From assembly GCA_964411665.1 (NCBI GenBank), contig CAYPMR010000005.1, positions 1 through 64,000 of the forward strand: DNA of 64,000 bases, read 5' to 3'. The notes beneath the pieces were generated by a model. It had not been told where the DNA came from, ran no database searches, and saw only the letters and a program-made list of their open reading frames with translations. This document shows positions 27,301-36,269 of this stretch, piece after piece (position 1 is the stretch's first letter; each line of letters opens with the position of its first letter). The stretch comes from CALFCE01 sp964411665 (lineage in GTDB: Bacteria > Pseudomonadota > Gammaproteobacteria > Granulosicoccales > Granulosicoccaceae). A program made the translations under genes and the position numbers.

Positions 27301-28876
27301 GTGGATTGGTAACTTGAGCAAATTGCTGCCGGAAACTGTCATATAGCGAACGTATTCGTGTAGAGAGTACCGGTAAAGGTGTATCGTCACCCATGGAACC
27401 TACTGCTTCCTGTCCACCCTCAGCGAGCACCCGAATAATCTGATCACACTCTTCGAATGTCACATTGAACATCTTCTGATGATTTTTCAATTCCTGTGGG
27501 CTCAAGCCCTTATTGTTACGTGGTAACTGGCGTAAGCCACTGCGTAGCTGGCGACTGTTTTTAATGATCCACTTGGCATAGGGTTGGCGGTTTTTCAGAC
27601 GATCATTAATGTCATCAGGCTTCAACAGATGGCCGGATTGCGTGTCGACAGCAAGTATTTCCCCGGGGCCCAGGCGTCCTTTTTCGATAACTTCTGCATT
27701 CCTGTAATCCCAAACGCCAATTTCGGAAGCGAGAGTGATGTGACGATCGCGTGTAATGACGTAGCGAGCAGGGCGCAGGCCATTTCGATCAAGCGCACAG
27801 CACGCATAGCGTCCATCAGTCAGAACGATACCGGCTGGACCATCCCATGGTTCCATATGCATGGAATTGAATTCGAGAAAAGCACGCAGATCCGAGTCGA
27901 GTTCCCACGTGTTTTGCCAGGCTGGAGGCATCAACATGCGCAGAGCACGGAATATGTCCATGCCGCCGGCAAGCAAGACTTCGAGCATGTTATCTATGGA
28001 TAACGAATCCGAACCGATTGAGGATACCAGCGGGCGGAGTTCAGATAATTCTGGCAAAACATCAGAGCGTAATTTGTATGCTCGTGCTTCTGCCCAGTTT
28101 CGATTGCCCTGGATAGTATTTATCTCGCCATTGTGTGCAAGATAGCGAAAGGGTTGTGCCAGATACCATTCCGGTAGTGTGTTGGTTGAGAAGCGTTGAT
28201 GAAAAACGGCAACCGACGATTCCAGCATTTCGTCTTGCAGATCTTCATAGAGTGTTGACAAGTAGCCTGGCATAACCAGGCCTTTGTAAAGAATAACTTC
28301 GTTGGATAAAGAGCAGACATAAAAATCCATCCCCATATCAACGAGTTGCATTTCAGTACGTCGTCGGGCCACGAATAAATGCCGGTTAAATTCAGCACCA
28401 TCCATATCAGAGGATGCACTGACGAAAACCTGCTCTATGCGCGGCAGAGAAGCACGCGCCTGATCACCACAGGCCTCTGTATTGATCGGTACCACACGCC
28501 ATCCATTAAAGCGTAAACCTCGAGCCTGAAGTTGAGTTTCGAGTTCTTTGCGGGCACGATCAGCCTTACTTTCATTACGTGGTAAAAACACAATGCCAGT
28601 AGCAAACTCGGAACCGAGCTTGAGGCCAATTTGAGCAGCACAGTTACGTAAAAAGCGCTCTGGCTTTCGTAACAATAATCCACAGCCGTCACCGGATTTG
28701 CCATCGGCAGCTATTGCGCCTCGATGGGTCATGCGACTCAGTGCGGTTATCGCTGTCTGAACCAGTTGATGGCTTTCACGGCCATCCATTTGAGCGATTA
28801 GACCGAATCCGCAATTGTCTTTCTCAAATTGCGGTCGATACAGCCCGCTCTCGGCAAGTCTGTGCAGGTTATTCAT
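24398..28876 (-). CDS. gltB: glutamate synthase (NADPH) large chain
   Basis: A 1492-residue enzyme that transfers the amide nitrogen of glutamine to 2-oxoglutarate. The class II glutaminase domain begins with the catalytic Cys in DNCGFGLIAQ near residue 22. The central and FMN-binding domains follow (SGYDGGTGASPLTSVKYAG). The [3Fe-4S] cluster cysteines are in CKYLRICHLNNCATGVA. The C-terminal GXGXG beta-helix is visible (GGTFYAAGTAGERFAVR). Its partner gltD is not adjacent but 14 kb away at 42585, contrary to the usual gltBD operon. Confidence 0.97.
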   Translation of the reverse strand: MNNLHRLAESGLYRPQFEKDNCGFGLIAQMDGRESHQLVQTAITALSRMTHRGAIAADGKSGDGCGLLLRKPERFLRNCAAQIGLKLGSEFATGIVFLPRNESKADRARKELETQLQARGLRFNGWRVVPINTEACGDQARASLPRIEQVFVSASSDMDGAEFNRHLFVARRRTEMQLVDMGMDFYVCSLSNEVILYKGLVMPGYLSTLYEDLQDEMLESSVAVFHQRFSTNTLPEWYLAQPFRYLAHNGEINTIQGNRNWAEARAYKLRSDVLPELSELRPLVSSIGSDSLSIDNMLEVLLAGGMDIFRALRMLMPPAWQNTWELDSDLRAFLEFNSMHMEPWDGPAGIVLTDGRYACCALDRNGLRPARYVITRDRHITLASEIGVWDYRNAEVIEKGRLGPGEILAVDTQSGHLLKPDDINDRLKNRQPYAKWIIKNSRQLRSGLRQLPRNNKGLSPQELKNHQKMFNVTFEECDQIIRVLAEGGQEAVGSMGDDTPLPVLSTRIRSLYDSFRQQFAQVTNPPIDPIREAIVMSLETCLGREKNLFLETVHHATRLLVRSPVLSRTKFETLLALDDEPGYANHRIDLNYDPKEKTLHQAVRDISAEAVAAVQDRKVIIVLSDRHISAGKLPVHALLATGAVHHELIRQGCRCDANLVIETGTARDPHQMAVLVGYGATCVHPYLAYETIDGMIKSKTLDEDKAEQYIQDYRRGINKGLLKILSKMGISTITSYRGAQLFEIVGLHDEVVDLCFNGTTSRIQGMNFDDLSNDQQLLADNAWNDSKDISQGGLLKFIHDGEYHSYNPDVVQLLQAAVTSGDFADYKIYADAVNQREPAFLRDLMTLKSDNGPIPIEEVESVEELIKRFDSAGMSLGALSPEAHETLAEAMNRLGGRSNSGEGGEDLERYGTIRMSKIKQVASGRFGVTPHYLVNAEVLQIKIAQGAKPGEGGQLPGHKVNDMIARLRHSTVGVALISPPPHHDIYSIEDLAQLIFDLKQINPDALVSVKLVAEAGVGTIAAGVAKAYADLITISGYDGGTGASPLTSVKYAGSPWELGMSEAHQVLRANDLRDKVRVQADGGLKTGLDVLKAAALGAESFGFGTGPMIAMGCKYLRICHLNNCATGVATQHKVLRMRHFNGNVEKVMNYMRFIAEDVREHMAALGVARLSDIIGRTQYLQPGSGTTERQGRIDLSRILSQGDLDDSVARYCTVPSNKPFDRGLLAEKMVSDCLPSIETKTSGQFSYTISNVNRSIGARLSGEIAKRHGDQGMADTPLDITLSGTAGQSFGVWNAGGLHLRLEGDANDYAGKGMAGGKIVIRPPQNSHYDRRDSPIVGNTCLYGATGGTFYAAGTAGERFAVRNSGAVAVVEGTGDHACEYMTGGCVVVLGETGINFGAGMTGGLGYVFDPNNVFVDRYNHELIDIHRLHSESMERYRNYLQSLIEDYIENTGSEWGRTLIDEYYSLASRFWMVKPKASELSELIASLENAA

Positions 28877-29184
28877 GTAGAACCAGGAAGTTGTTGTCGA
28901 AGCCCCGTTTGTGTTCCGGGGTGAGTAATCGATGTTGCTACCGATCTGTCCCAGGGGATCAACGCATTAAAGTAATACGATCATTATACGCGGATTGACG
29001 TGCTGTTAACATTCGGGACACAACCTACTAGTTGTAAAATATAGGCTAAGTCATTGATTTGAATTAGTTAATCTCAATCAAAGAGTCTTCAGGCCTGGAC
29101 TAAGGCCTTGGGTTGGGGCTGGGGTTGGGGTTGATAGAGCCTGCTCTCGGGGTTGATTCAGCAGTTGTTCTCAAACAGACGCAG
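28877..29184. other. gap between gltB and the damX-like gene
   Basis: A 308-base gap, presumably holding the gltB promoter. The notable element is the G-rich hexamer repeat at 29110-29130, listed separately. No gene is visible. Confidence 0.5.
29110..29130 (+). repeat. G-quadruplex-type repeat
   Basis: Four G runs (29110-29112, 29115-29118, 29121-29124, 29127-29130) separated by two-base loops TT, CT and TT. This fits the canonical intramolecular quadruplex pattern on the plus strand, which is the template strand for the flanking minus-strand genes. It could equally be a slipped GGGGTT microsatellite. Confidence 0.75.
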
Positions 29185-31137
29185 TTAATTTTTGACAGTT
29201 CGTTGAATACTGCCAAGACGCCTGATCCATGGTTGATTACTGACGGCTGCGGGGGCCATCTTCTGAATGGCCAGTTGAGCGTCTTCGACGTTGTCAAACA
29301 AGCCATGTACCAGCGCAAATCGAGTGACTCCCTGACGTTGAAAGGAGTAGATAGAATTCGGCTTTGTCAGGCCAGCGCGAGCCAGGAAGCGTGTCACGTC
29401 TCTGCGATCCGTTGATGCGCTTAATTGAATAGTGAATTTATCGGCCTGCTGCAGTAGTACCCAATTAGGTGATTCCAGGCCCTCGACTTCATCGGCGGCG
29501 GCAGAACTCGCATTTGTTTGTGACTCAGTATCAGTGGACTCCTTTGGCAGTTCGGCGTCACTGTCATCGCTATCTTGGGTCGCGGTAGTTGTGTTTGCTG
29601 CAGCAGTCGACGTTGGTTCTTGCGAGGTCTCAGTATTCGTTGTGGAGGATTCTTCTGTTGTCTGATTCGCTGCTGCATTTGCAACCTCATTTGCTGAGTC
29701 TGTTGCTGCCTCGATACTTGATGTTGTAGAACTGGTTTCAGTCTGTGTGTTGTTATTGTTATCACCGGATAATTCATTAACAACTGCAGCGATTTCTTGG
29801 CTGGCAGCCTCCAGATTTTCACTGGCTTCCTGACTGGCCGCGTTGGCTTCAACTGCGTTACTGCCAGCGTCCTCTGCATTGCTGGTCTCTGCCGCATCCG
29901 TTTCAGCTTCTGTAACACTATCGACATCGTCATCATCCTTTGTCACTGCTTGCTGCGCAGTCGAGCTTTGTGTCGAGGCATTGTTCTGTGCATTACCAAC
30001 CGGTGTGTTGGCAACGGTTTTGAAAGGCGCTTCGCCGCTGTCGTCGGATGATTTCCACAGCAGTCCGGTTACGATAAGCCCCAAGGCCAGAAATCCCATT
30101 ACGTAGCGGATTAATCGTTGTTTTTGCAGACTTTTTCTACTTCGGTCCTGCTCGGCCGTGTGACCGAATGGTGAGAAGTATGTGTTCAGTGTTTCAGCGG
30201 TCAGAAAATTTATTCTGCCGGGTAATCCACTAGCATCATTGGCAATGGCAGTGATTTGTTTTTCGGAAAGTGGGAACTCGTCGAAGTGACCAGCCTGATT
30301 CAGGCGCAGCTGAATGTAGGGATGAGCGCGACTGGCCAGCATGGGTTCAATATTGATCCTGCTGTATCCAAACTGCAGGTCTTTTTGCAGTAAAGATTCA
30401 ATCTGTTGTTCAAAAGCAGGCTCTGCGGACATTACCATATGTATTAGTACTTCATCTGCATTGAAGTAACCGATTGACGCGACTAGCAGATTCAACTCTC
30501 GGGCGGGTATAAGATCTACGTCATCCAATAACAGTACAACAACGCGATTGCGTTCATGTCCGGCCTGAAGCGCATCCAGCATGTTACTGACCGAGGCCTC
30601 GAACTCGGATGGTGTATCGAGCTGCCACGCATTGAGTATGCCGTTGAACAGGTTGTGGGTTGTGTACTTCTCACCACCTTTAACCGAGAAAAACTGTAAC
30701 CGCTGACCGCTTGTTTTTGTCAGTTGTTTCAAAAGTGTTGATTTCCCTGCACCCAGCTCGCCAAGCAGCATGATTAACTGGTCGCCATTGATGATTGTCT
30801 GGCGTATCTCGTTTATATGCGAGTATGTCAATTCGTCAGCAAACAACTCACCATCGGCTGATGCACCAATAAATGGCTGGGAACGCAGTTGCAACTGCTG
30901 CATGGCAAAGTCGGTCAGCAGGCCCTCTGTCTTGTTGGATGGATCGAGGTTGCTGGTAAGTTGTGCGTCGTCTGTCGTTGTTGCCATGTGAGATGGGTGA
31001 TGATGAGCTGCGTGGTTTACGGTCTCGTTGTCAGCTGACCCAGCTGACAAATTGGTTTGAGGCCTGCCGACTTGTCCACTTGTCTGGTCCTGTTGAGAAT
31101 TGCCGGGTTTTTCTAAAACAGACTGATCCTGCTGCAT
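29185..31137 (-). CDS. damX: AAA ATPase with C-terminal SPOR domain (DamX-like)
   Basis: A cell-division-type protein of about 650 residues. Domains in order: an ExeA-like AAA domain with Walker A GELGAGKSTLLKQL and Walker B VVLLLDDVDLI; one transmembrane helix (YVMGFLALGLIVTGLLW); about 170 residues of acidic Ser/Thr/Ala/Asn-rich linker; and a SPOR peptidoglycan-binding domain at the end (SPNWVLLQQADKFTIQLSAS). It sits between aroB and gltB, the normal position of damX. I prefer the ATG at 31137 to a TTG at 31224, because the extra 87 bases are mostly an 8-bp tandem repeat. Confidence 0.85.
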   Translation of the reverse strand: MQQDQSVLEKPGNSQQDQTSGQVGRPQTNLSAGSADNETVNHAAHHHPSHMATTTDDAQLTSNLDPSNKTEGLLTDFAMQQLQLRSQPFIGASADGELFADELTYSHINEIRQTIINGDQLIMLLGELGAGKSTLLKQLTKTSGQRLQFFSVKGGEKYTTHNLFNGILNAWQLDTPSEFEASVSNMLDALQAGHERNRVVVLLLDDVDLIPARELNLLVASIGYFNADEVLIHMVMSAEPAFEQQIESLLQKDLQFGYSRINIEPMLASRAHPYIQLRLNQAGHFDEFPLSEKQITAIANDASGLPGRINFLTAETLNTYFSPFGHTAEQDRSRKSLQKQRLIRYVMGFLALGLIVTGLLWKSSDDSGEAPFKTVANTPVGNAQNNASTQSSTAQQAVTKDDDDVDSVTEAETDAAETSNAEDAGSNAVEANAASQEASENLEAASQEIAAVVNELSGDNNNNTQTETSSTTSSIEAATDSANEVANAAANQTTEESSTTNTETSQEPTSTAAANTTTATQDSDDSDAELPKESTDTESQTNASSAAADEVEGLESPNWVLLQQADKFTIQLSASTDRRDVTRFLARAGLTKPNSIYSFQRQGVTRFALVHGLFDNVEDAQLAIQKMAPAAVSNQPWIRRLGSIQRTVKN

Positions 31138-31150
31138 GGGCTTTGAGCGG

Positions 31151-31182
31151 CGTTGGCGTGTTGGCGTATTGGCGCGTTGGTT
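31151..31182. repeat. 8-bp tandem repeat, 4 copies
   Basis: Four units of 8 bases (CGTTGGCG, TGTTGGCG, TATTGGCG, CGTTGGTT) lie just upstream of the ATG of the damX-like gene. The period is not a multiple of three, which argues that this stretch is untranslated leader. Confidence 0.8.
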
Positions 31183-31345
31183 TTTCGCTTTTGGTTGGGT
31201 TGTTTGCGCTTTTTTCGGGCGCAATTACGTAATACTATACCACCGCTGCAGCTGTGGTTGATGATTCTGTTGGTTTGGGTGCTTGTCTCGCGGCTAGCGC
31301 GATGACATTTTTTGCTGCAAAAGCTACTGGCTATCGCTCAGGTAT

Positions 31346-32434
31346 TCAAGCCAGAGCCGCCGCCAGAGTTTGATCCAGCAGTGACGGTTTAAAGTCAGCG
31401 GTAATTGTGGCTTTGCCTATGTCTTTAAGCAAAATCAGTCGAATTTGCCCTTCTTTAACTTTTTTGTCGCGTGCCATTAAGGCAAGCATATCAGCTGCTT
31501 GCAACTCAGCCGGGGGGTGGGTTGGCAGATCAGCGCGGGCGATTAGATCAACCCCGCGTTGACGTGCAGAATCAGCTAGAAAATCCATACGAACGGACAT
31601 ATCCAGCGCCATACACATACCCGCACCGACTGCTTCGCCGTGTAACCAATTGCCGTAACCGAGCAGATTCTCAATCGCGTGACCAAAGGTATGTCCAAAA
31701 TTCAACCAGGCACGGACACCATGTTCTCTTTCATCCGCTGCAACGATTTCGGCTTTGATCTCGCAGGACCTCCTGATCGCCACCGAAAGTGTTTCCGGAT
31801 TTCCTGATTTAAGAGCGTCGAGATTTTCTTCCAGCCAGGCAAAGAACTGCGCATCATAGATGAAGCCATACTTTATGATCTCGGCCAGGCCTGCAGATAA
31901 TTCACGTTGTGGCAGGGTAGAAAGCACATCAGTGTCGATTAGCACAGCCTGCGGTTGGTGAAATGCGCCAATCATATTTTTGCCCATACTGTGATTGACT
32001 CCGGTCTTGCCACCGACTGATGAATCGACCTGAGCAAGCAAAGATGTTGGTATTTGCACCAGAGCAACACCGCGCTGGTAAGAAGCCGCAGCGAAACCTG
32101 CCATATCGCCCACAACACCACCACCAAGAGCAATCACACAACAGTCGCGGGCAAAACCGGCTTGTAAAAGCCCGTCGAAAACCTGGTTTAGTACATCGAG
32201 ATTCTTGTATTGTTCACCGTCGGGTAGCACGACAGATTCGACTAGTCGATTGCCAAGAGATGCTGCAACCTGTTTTAAGTAGAGCGGCGCGACTGTTTCG
32301 TTCGAGACGATGAGCACGTTACGCTGTTCGATTAGCTTGTCTATATCAGAGCCACAGCTCGTCCCACTGCCAATGACAATAGGATAACTGCGCTCGCCCA
32401 GATCTATGCGTAACGGGTTTGCAGGTTCATTCAT
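31346..32434 (-). CDS. aroB: 3-dehydroquinate synthase
   Basis: The second shikimate pathway enzyme, converting DAHP to 3-dehydroquinate with NAD+ and a divalent metal. Visible motifs are VIALGGGVVGDMAGFAAASYQRG, the segment QVDSSVGGKTGVNH, and metal ligands in WLNFGHTFGHAIE and LHGEAVGAGM. The 362 residues are the usual length. The start overlaps the aroK stop by 4 bases, so the classic aroK-aroB pair is translationally coupled. Confidence 0.97.
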   Translation of the reverse strand: MNEPANPLRIDLGERSYPIVIGSGTSCGSDIDKLIEQRNVLIVSNETVAPLYLKQVAASLGNRLVESVVLPDGEQYKNLDVLNQVFDGLLQAGFARDCCVIALGGGVVGDMAGFAAASYQRGVALVQIPTSLLAQVDSSVGGKTGVNHSMGKNMIGAFHQPQAVLIDTDVLSTLPQRELSAGLAEIIKYGFIYDAQFFAWLEENLDALKSGNPETLSVAIRRSCEIKAEIVAADEREHGVRAWLNFGHTFGHAIENLLGYGNWLHGEAVGAGMCMALDMSVRMDFLADSARQRGVDLIARADLPTHPPAELQAADMLALMARDKKVKEGQIRLILLKDIGKATITADFKPSLLDQTLAAALA

Positions 32435-33246
32435 ACCTTTTTCTTCACGTTCGAACGTTTTGCGCGTTTTTTGTCGACTTCTTTAGCGTTTTGTGTAGTG
32501 TGCCGGGTGCTAGCGGATTTTGATTCAGTGCGTTTGGCTTGCTTTTCGTTAGACGATGCATTGGATTCACTGAATGCTTTTGCCCTGGCTGTCGATGAAG
32601 CTTTGCTTGTTTTGGCGCCAGTGCGTTTGCTGGCAGCCTTTTTTGAGGTGCTTGTTGCTGTTTTACCACGGCGCCGATTGGTTTTGCTGGATGCGGACTT
32701 GCCGTTGCTGCTTTTTGTAGCGACAGGTTCGATAATTTCCTGGCTGAGCAGGTACTGGTAGATGCTGGTTACTACACGTTGCATGCGATCACTATTTGTG
32801 CTGACTATGTGATGTGCGGTTTTTTCGTAGAGTGCATATCGCTCTTCCATCAGTTTGCGCAGTTTGGCTTCTACATCACCACCTTGTAACAACGGACGTT
32901 TTTTGTTCAGCGACACTCGACGCAGTTGTTCTTCGATTTCAACCGATAGCATGATGACGTGACCGTTATCGCGAAGCAGCTTGCGATTGCTGCGCTTGAG
33001 TATGGCACCGCCACCTGTAGCTAGCACAACCGGCTCGAGTCCAGTCAGTTCTGCCAGCATTTTTTTCTCGCGCTCACGAAAGCCTGCTTCACCTTCGAAT
33101 TCAAAAATTGTTGGAATGTCTACACCACAACGGTTCTCGATCTCATGGTCGGCATCGTAAAAGGGGTAGTTGATCTTGCGCGCAAGTGCCTTGCCCACGG
33201 TTGATTTGCCGGATCCCATTGGGCCGATTAAAAAAATGCTAGCCAT
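32431..33246 (-). CDS. aroK: shikimate kinase with a long basic C-terminal tail
   Basis: Phosphorylates shikimate at O3. The P-loop is GPMGSGKST at residues 8-16, DADHEIENRCG binds shikimate, and LATGGGAIL and KRPLLQ are conserved. The kinase core ends near residue 172, as in normal AroK. It then continues for about 99 residues of Lys/Ala/Ser/Thr/Arg-rich low-complexity sequence, ending NVKKKV, unlike typical shikimate kinases and resembling AlgP- or histone-like tails. I start at the ATG at 33246 (MASIFLIG, 271 residues). It overlaps aroB by 4 bases. Confidence 0.94.
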   Translation of the reverse strand: MASIFLIGPMGSGKSTVGKALARKINYPFYDADHEIENRCGVDIPTIFEFEGEAGFREREKKMLAELTGLEPVVLATGGGAILKRSNRKLLRDNGHVIMLSVEIEEQLRRVSLNKKRPLLQGGDVEAKLRKLMEERYALYEKTAHHIVSTNSDRMQRVVTSIYQYLLSQEIIEPVATKSSNGKSASSKTNRRRGKTATSTSKKAASKRTGAKTSKASSTARAKAFSESNASSNEKQAKRTESKSASTRHTTQNAKEVDKKRAKRSNVKKKV

Positions 33247-33327
33247 ATCTTCACTATAACGAATCGTTAGCAGAATAGCGAAACCCTGATTCAGGGCAGG
33301 GTAGTTAAAGACTATAGATGGGGTATG

Positions 33328-33363
33328 CAAAAAAAAGCCCCGGGGGAAACTCCCGAGGCTTTG
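33328..33363 (-). terminator. Rho-independent terminator after pilQ
   Basis: On the minus strand a GC-rich stem (GCCTCGGG pairing with CCCGGGGC, loop AGTTTCC) is followed by eight T residues. It lies about 25 bases after the pilQ stop and before aroK, so it separates the pil operon from aroK-aroB. Confidence 0.9.
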
Positions 33364-33386
33364 TCTTGATGTGGAGCGCTTATCTA

Positions 33387-35633
33387 TCAGTAATCGATAG
33401 AAGCGTTGTCTCTGACAATCTTCGGTGTAACGAAGACCAGTAATTCAGATTTGTCATCTTCCTTTCTAGTTCTCTGGAAGAGTCTTCCAACCAGTGGCAG
33501 GTCGCTGAAAAATGGTACTGAATCCTTGCTGTCAAGTAGGCGTTGTTCGTACACGCCACCGAGAACAATTGTTTCTCCGTTGTCTACCAGAACCTGGGTG
33601 CTCAGTTCACGTGTGTCGATACTTGGAACCTGCAGGTTACCAGCTCCGAATATTTCACCAACGGTATCTCTGTTAACTTGCAAGTCCATGACGATACGGT
33701 CATCAGGTGTAATCTGTGGCTTTACTTTCAGGCCCAGTACAGCTTTTCTGAATGATACGCTAGTTGCACCACTTGAAGAGGCTTCAAGATAAGGAATCTC
33801 AACACCTTGCTCGATATAAGCTTCATGCTGATTGGCCGTGATGACACGCGGGCTTGAGATAACTTCACCTTGACCTTCAGCCTGCATTGCTGACAATTCC
33901 AGTTCCAGCAAAGTACCGAAGGGTAGTCTGGCCAATGCCAGTGACAAAGATCCCGCAGCATTGGTAGCTGGCAGATTGATGTTGAAACGCTCTTGTCCGA
34001 GTGGTTCCTGATCGATCAGGTTGTCAATACCGAGCTGGTTGCCTGAAACTGCAAAGCCTTCTCCGTCATTGGTTGTAGTGTTGCGGTTTATACCCCAACG
34101 TACACCCAGATCTTTATTGAAGTCGTCAGTTGCAATGACGATGCGTGATTCAATCAACACCTGACGAATCGGCACATCAAGTCTGTGAACCAACGCTCTT
34201 ATCTCGGCAAGCTGGTCAGACGTATCGTTAATAAGTAATGTGTTAGTGCGGTTATCGACTGAAACACTACCTCTTTCAGATAAGATGCTACCAGTGCCTG
34301 ACTTGAGCAACTCGGATAGTTCTGCTGCCTTTGCGTAATTGGCTTGAAAAAATTCAGTACGTAGTGGGGCAAGTTCAACTTTTTGCTTTTGACCCTCAAG
34401 AGCGATTCGCTCTCGATTGGCAATTTCCTCTGCAGGGGCAATCATGATGACGTTTCCTGCCTCACGCTTATCCAGTGCTTTGGTCTGCAGGATTATGTCA
34501 AGCGCCTGATCCCAGGGAACATTCTTCAAACGTAAAGTCAATTTACCTTGAACAGTATCACTGACTACCAGATTCAAGTTAGTGAAATCAGCCAGCAACT
34601 GCAGTACTGAACGTACTTCTATGTCCTGGAAATTAAGAGACAGTTTTTCGCCAACGTAGCCGAATTTTTCTCTGCGCTCTTCTTCAAGCTCATCTTTTGT
34701 TTTTGGCTTGAGTTCGATTGTGAATATATCGTCAGACTGATAAGCCAAGTGCTCATAGAATTCTGTGGACGGTTTTATAATCGCACGTGTACCCTGTCTG
34801 CTTGACTTGGTATCTATATGACTCACAGGTGTGCCGAAGTCGGTCACGTCCAGTCTTCTTTCAAGATCAGCAGGAAGTTGGGTGTCTGGAAATTCGATAA
34901 TAATCCGGCCACCTTCCTGACGCATATCTGGATTAATGCCTGCGCCAGAGAGCTTAAAAATCACACGACCTTCACCTAGTGGGCCGCGTCGAAAATCAAC
35001 AGTCTCTACTGCTTGGCCTGTGACGTTTTGTGCGGTCACGATACTGGTGTTGTCAGTCTGTGCAGCCCCTATTGTTGGTTCGCTAGCAAATTCGCTCGCG
35101 AACTCAAAATTTTGCTGTCCGCTAACGGCTGTTGCAGTTGTCACTGCGGTGCTAGCCAGGTCGTAGTCGGATGGAACTTCATTAGCCGCAAAGCCGTTCT
35201 GTAAATCGTTAAAGGTTACTAGCAGTTGATTTCCGGCAATTGTAGTGCTGTAAGGAATCATGGATGCCATGTTCACAACAATTCTGGTTCTGCCGCCTGC
35301 CTCTACTGTTGTTACGTCTTGTATGAGACCGGCTCCGATATCAATTGTTCGGTCGCTAAGTGCGTTGTTGGTATCCGGTAGGTCAATTGCGATACGTGCT
35401 GGGTTATCGATCGAGAATGAGCGCGGCTCAGGCACACTGTCTGATAAAGTGAAAGCCAATTGTTGCTGATTGTTTTGCAGGGTTATGTGGCTTATATCGA
35501 TTAGCGAGTTGGACGCCGCGTATGCATTTTGTGCAAATGACATAACGCATGCAAGACCTGCGAGTTTGACGAGTTTCAGAGATTTAATTACTGTCTGCAC
35601 CTGCGAATTCTCTTTTGTTATAAAAAATTTCAC
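33387..35633 (-). CDS. pilQ: type IV pilus secretin PilQ
   Basis: The outer-membrane secretin through which the type IV pilus passes. After a signal peptide (ACVMSFAQNAYA) come two AMIN domains (about residues 45-130 and 200-300) that bind peptidoglycan, an STN/N0 domain (LSLNFQDIEVRSVLQLLADF), an N1 domain, and the C-terminal secretin barrel (VISSPRVITANQHEAYIEQG, then GETIVLGGVYEQ). The 748 residues fit the family. It is the last gene of pilMNOPQ, with a strong terminator behind it. Confidence 0.97.
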   Translation of the reverse strand: MKFFITKENSQVQTVIKSLKLVKLAGLACVMSFAQNAYAASNSLIDISHITLQNNQQQLAFTLSDSVPEPRSFSIDNPARIAIDLPDTNNALSDRTIDIGAGLIQDVTTVEAGGRTRIVVNMASMIPYSTTIAGNQLLVTFNDLQNGFAANEVPSDYDLASTAVTTATAVSGQQNFEFASEFASEPTIGAAQTDNTSIVTAQNVTGQAVETVDFRRGPLGEGRVIFKLSGAGINPDMRQEGGRIIIEFPDTQLPADLERRLDVTDFGTPVSHIDTKSSRQGTRAIIKPSTEFYEHLAYQSDDIFTIELKPKTKDELEEERREKFGYVGEKLSLNFQDIEVRSVLQLLADFTNLNLVVSDTVQGKLTLRLKNVPWDQALDIILQTKALDKREAGNVIMIAPAEEIANRERIALEGQKQKVELAPLRTEFFQANYAKAAELSELLKSGTGSILSERGSVSVDNRTNTLLINDTSDQLAEIRALVHRLDVPIRQVLIESRIVIATDDFNKDLGVRWGINRNTTTNDGEGFAVSGNQLGIDNLIDQEPLGQERFNINLPATNAAGSLSLALARLPFGTLLELELSAMQAEGQGEVISSPRVITANQHEAYIEQGVEIPYLEASSSGATSVSFRKAVLGLKVKPQITPDDRIVMDLQVNRDTVGEIFGAGNLQVPSIDTRELSTQVLVDNGETIVLGGVYEQRLLDSKDSVPFFSDLPLVGRLFQRTRKEDDKSELLVFVTPKIVRDNASIDY

Positions 35634-35652
35634 CTGATTGTCTCCGTCGAAT

Positions 35653-36210
35653 TTACTCTTCTACCATCGCGAGTTGGGCTTCGCGATTTGTCCAACCGCT
35701 TAGACCATCAGGCACTAATTCTACAATGTCTATTCTGCTTTCAGAGACGGTTGTTATCTTGCCGTGATTTTGCCCTGCATAGTTGCCTGGTTGTACACGA
35801 TGGATTGTTCCGTCAGGGTCTTTGACCAGGCCCCAGGTTTGCGCTCTTTGTTGCAATAAGCCGACCATTTTTAATGCGTCTATTGGATAACTTTCCAAGG
35901 GCTCTTTTCGTCTTGTAGCTTCAGGTCGAGGACCGTCGTAAGGACTATCGACAAGTGCCAGCTGAGAGCTGTCTGCATGCGATCGGAAGGGATCACGAAA
36001 ATCCTGAGCCGTATAAGTGAATTTTTGATAAGGCGTAAATTCAGGCAAAGGATCGACTTTGCCATGGTGTTTGCTTTTAGTTGTGGCAATAAACTGCTCC
36101 AGGTCAGATGTATCCCTGTCACAGCCAGTCAGGGCTATAAGCACTGCAAGCATCACACAAGATTTGCCAAAATTGTTTGGTAGCTTATTAATCACCGAGT
36201 AAGATCTCAT
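35653..36210 (-). CDS. pilP: type IV pilus inner-membrane lipoprotein PilP
   Basis: A lipoprotein that links the PilNO inner-membrane complex to PilQ. The lipobox is IALTGC near residue 29 of the form starting at 36210, followed by DRDTSDLEQFIA. The family region YTAQDFRDPFRS and the C-terminal beta domain (MVGLLQQRAQTWGLVKDPDG) are clear. A GTG at 36240 would add 10 residues. It follows pilO in the usual order. Confidence 0.94.
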   Translation of the reverse strand: MRSYSVINKLPNNFGKSCVMLAVLIALTGCDRDTSDLEQFIATTKSKHHGKVDPLPEFTPYQKFTYTAQDFRDPFRSHADSSQLALVDSPYDGPRPEATRRKEPLESYPIDALKMVGLLQQRAQTWGLVKDPDGTIHRVQPGNYAGQNHGKITTVSESRIDIVELVPDGLSGWTNREAQLAMVEE

Positions 36211-36269
36211 TGTTCTTATTCCGAATGTATAACTTTTCACTAGTATTTAGCCGACAGATGAACGGAGCC

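Noticed and set aside
29421..29936. 171-residue minus frame within the damX-like gene
   Set aside because: Alternative frame of the low-complexity linker; composition bias alone keeps it open.
31138..31224. N-terminal extension of the damX-like protein from a TTG
   Set aside because: Most of it is an 8-bp tandem repeat with a period not divisible by three and there is no ribosome binding site; the ATG at 31137 is preferred.
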